6,544 nucleotides of DNA, taken from positions 4,552 through 11,095 of the forward strand of contig DCIH01000123.1 of the NCBI GenBank assembly GCA_002317575.1. The letters run 5' to 3'. The notes under the pieces are model-generated. The model saw only the letters and a program-made list of their open reading frames with translations, ran no database searches and was not told the DNA's origin. A program made the translations under genes and the position numbers. Numbering within the stretch: position 1 is the stretch's first letter; each line of letters starts with the position of its first letter. The DNA comes from Verrucomicrobia bacterium UBA1731. GTDB taxonomy: Bacteria > Verrucomicrobiota > Kiritimatiellia > RFP12 > UBA1067. Of this stretch, positions 6,544-6,544 are shown piece after piece.

Positions 6544-6544
6544 G

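Noticed and set aside
6356..6544. A plus-strand frame from ATG 6356 open to the window end (63 codons).
   Set aside because: The residue pattern is Ser/Arg-rich without hydrophobic periodicity, there is no Shine-Dalgarno site, and its start overlaps the hairpin region. The minus-strand frame over the same bases looks more protein-like.

Overview
GC-rich bacterial DNA with four closely packed plus-strand genes and, at the right edge, a possible minus-strand gene end. No RNA gene, insertion sequence, CRISPR array or integrase was seen. I cannot identify the organism from sequence alone. A secreted LamG/GH123-like (DUF4091) protein next to an outer-membrane-type lipoprotein and an exported TPR protein, in GC-rich DNA, recalls the PVC group (Verrucomicrobiota, Kiritimatiellota, Lentisphaerota), which are rich in such secreted proteins. 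This is an inference. The lipoprotein signal indicates a cell envelope with an outer membrane.

Layout. Bases 1-1212 hold the 3' part of a MATE-family multidrug/cation antiporter whose first ~50 residues lie upstream of the window. A 110-base gap (1213-1322) holds weak inverted repeats and one conspicuous AT-rich promoter-like element, a 10-bp palindrome containing TATACT that ends 5 bases before the next ATG. Bases 1323-3776 encode an 817-residue secreted protein: signal peptide, LamG-like fold, Ala-rich helical linker, GH123 N-terminal-like beta domain and a DUF4091/GH123-like barrel. After 28 bases comes a lipoprotein with a probable CBM9-like domain (3805-4941). It overlaps by one base with an exported TPR-type protein (4941-6329). 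Bases 6330-6396 hold two perfect hairpins, followed by a possible 3' end of a gene on the minus strand (6397-6543).

The three genes 1323-6329 look like one operon for surface or periplasmic glycan handling: a secreted hydrolase-like protein, a surface lipoprotein that may bind carbohydrate, and a periplasmic TPR scaffold. The substrate cannot be read from the sequence. Two points deserve attention. The first gene appears to be expressed from a leaderless transcript, while the two downstream genes have normal Shine-Dalgarno sites. The hydrolase-like protein seems to lack the Asp of the Asp-Glu catalytic pair of true GH123 enzymes, having Ser-Glu at the likely position. I found no clear-cut new defence or mobile system.
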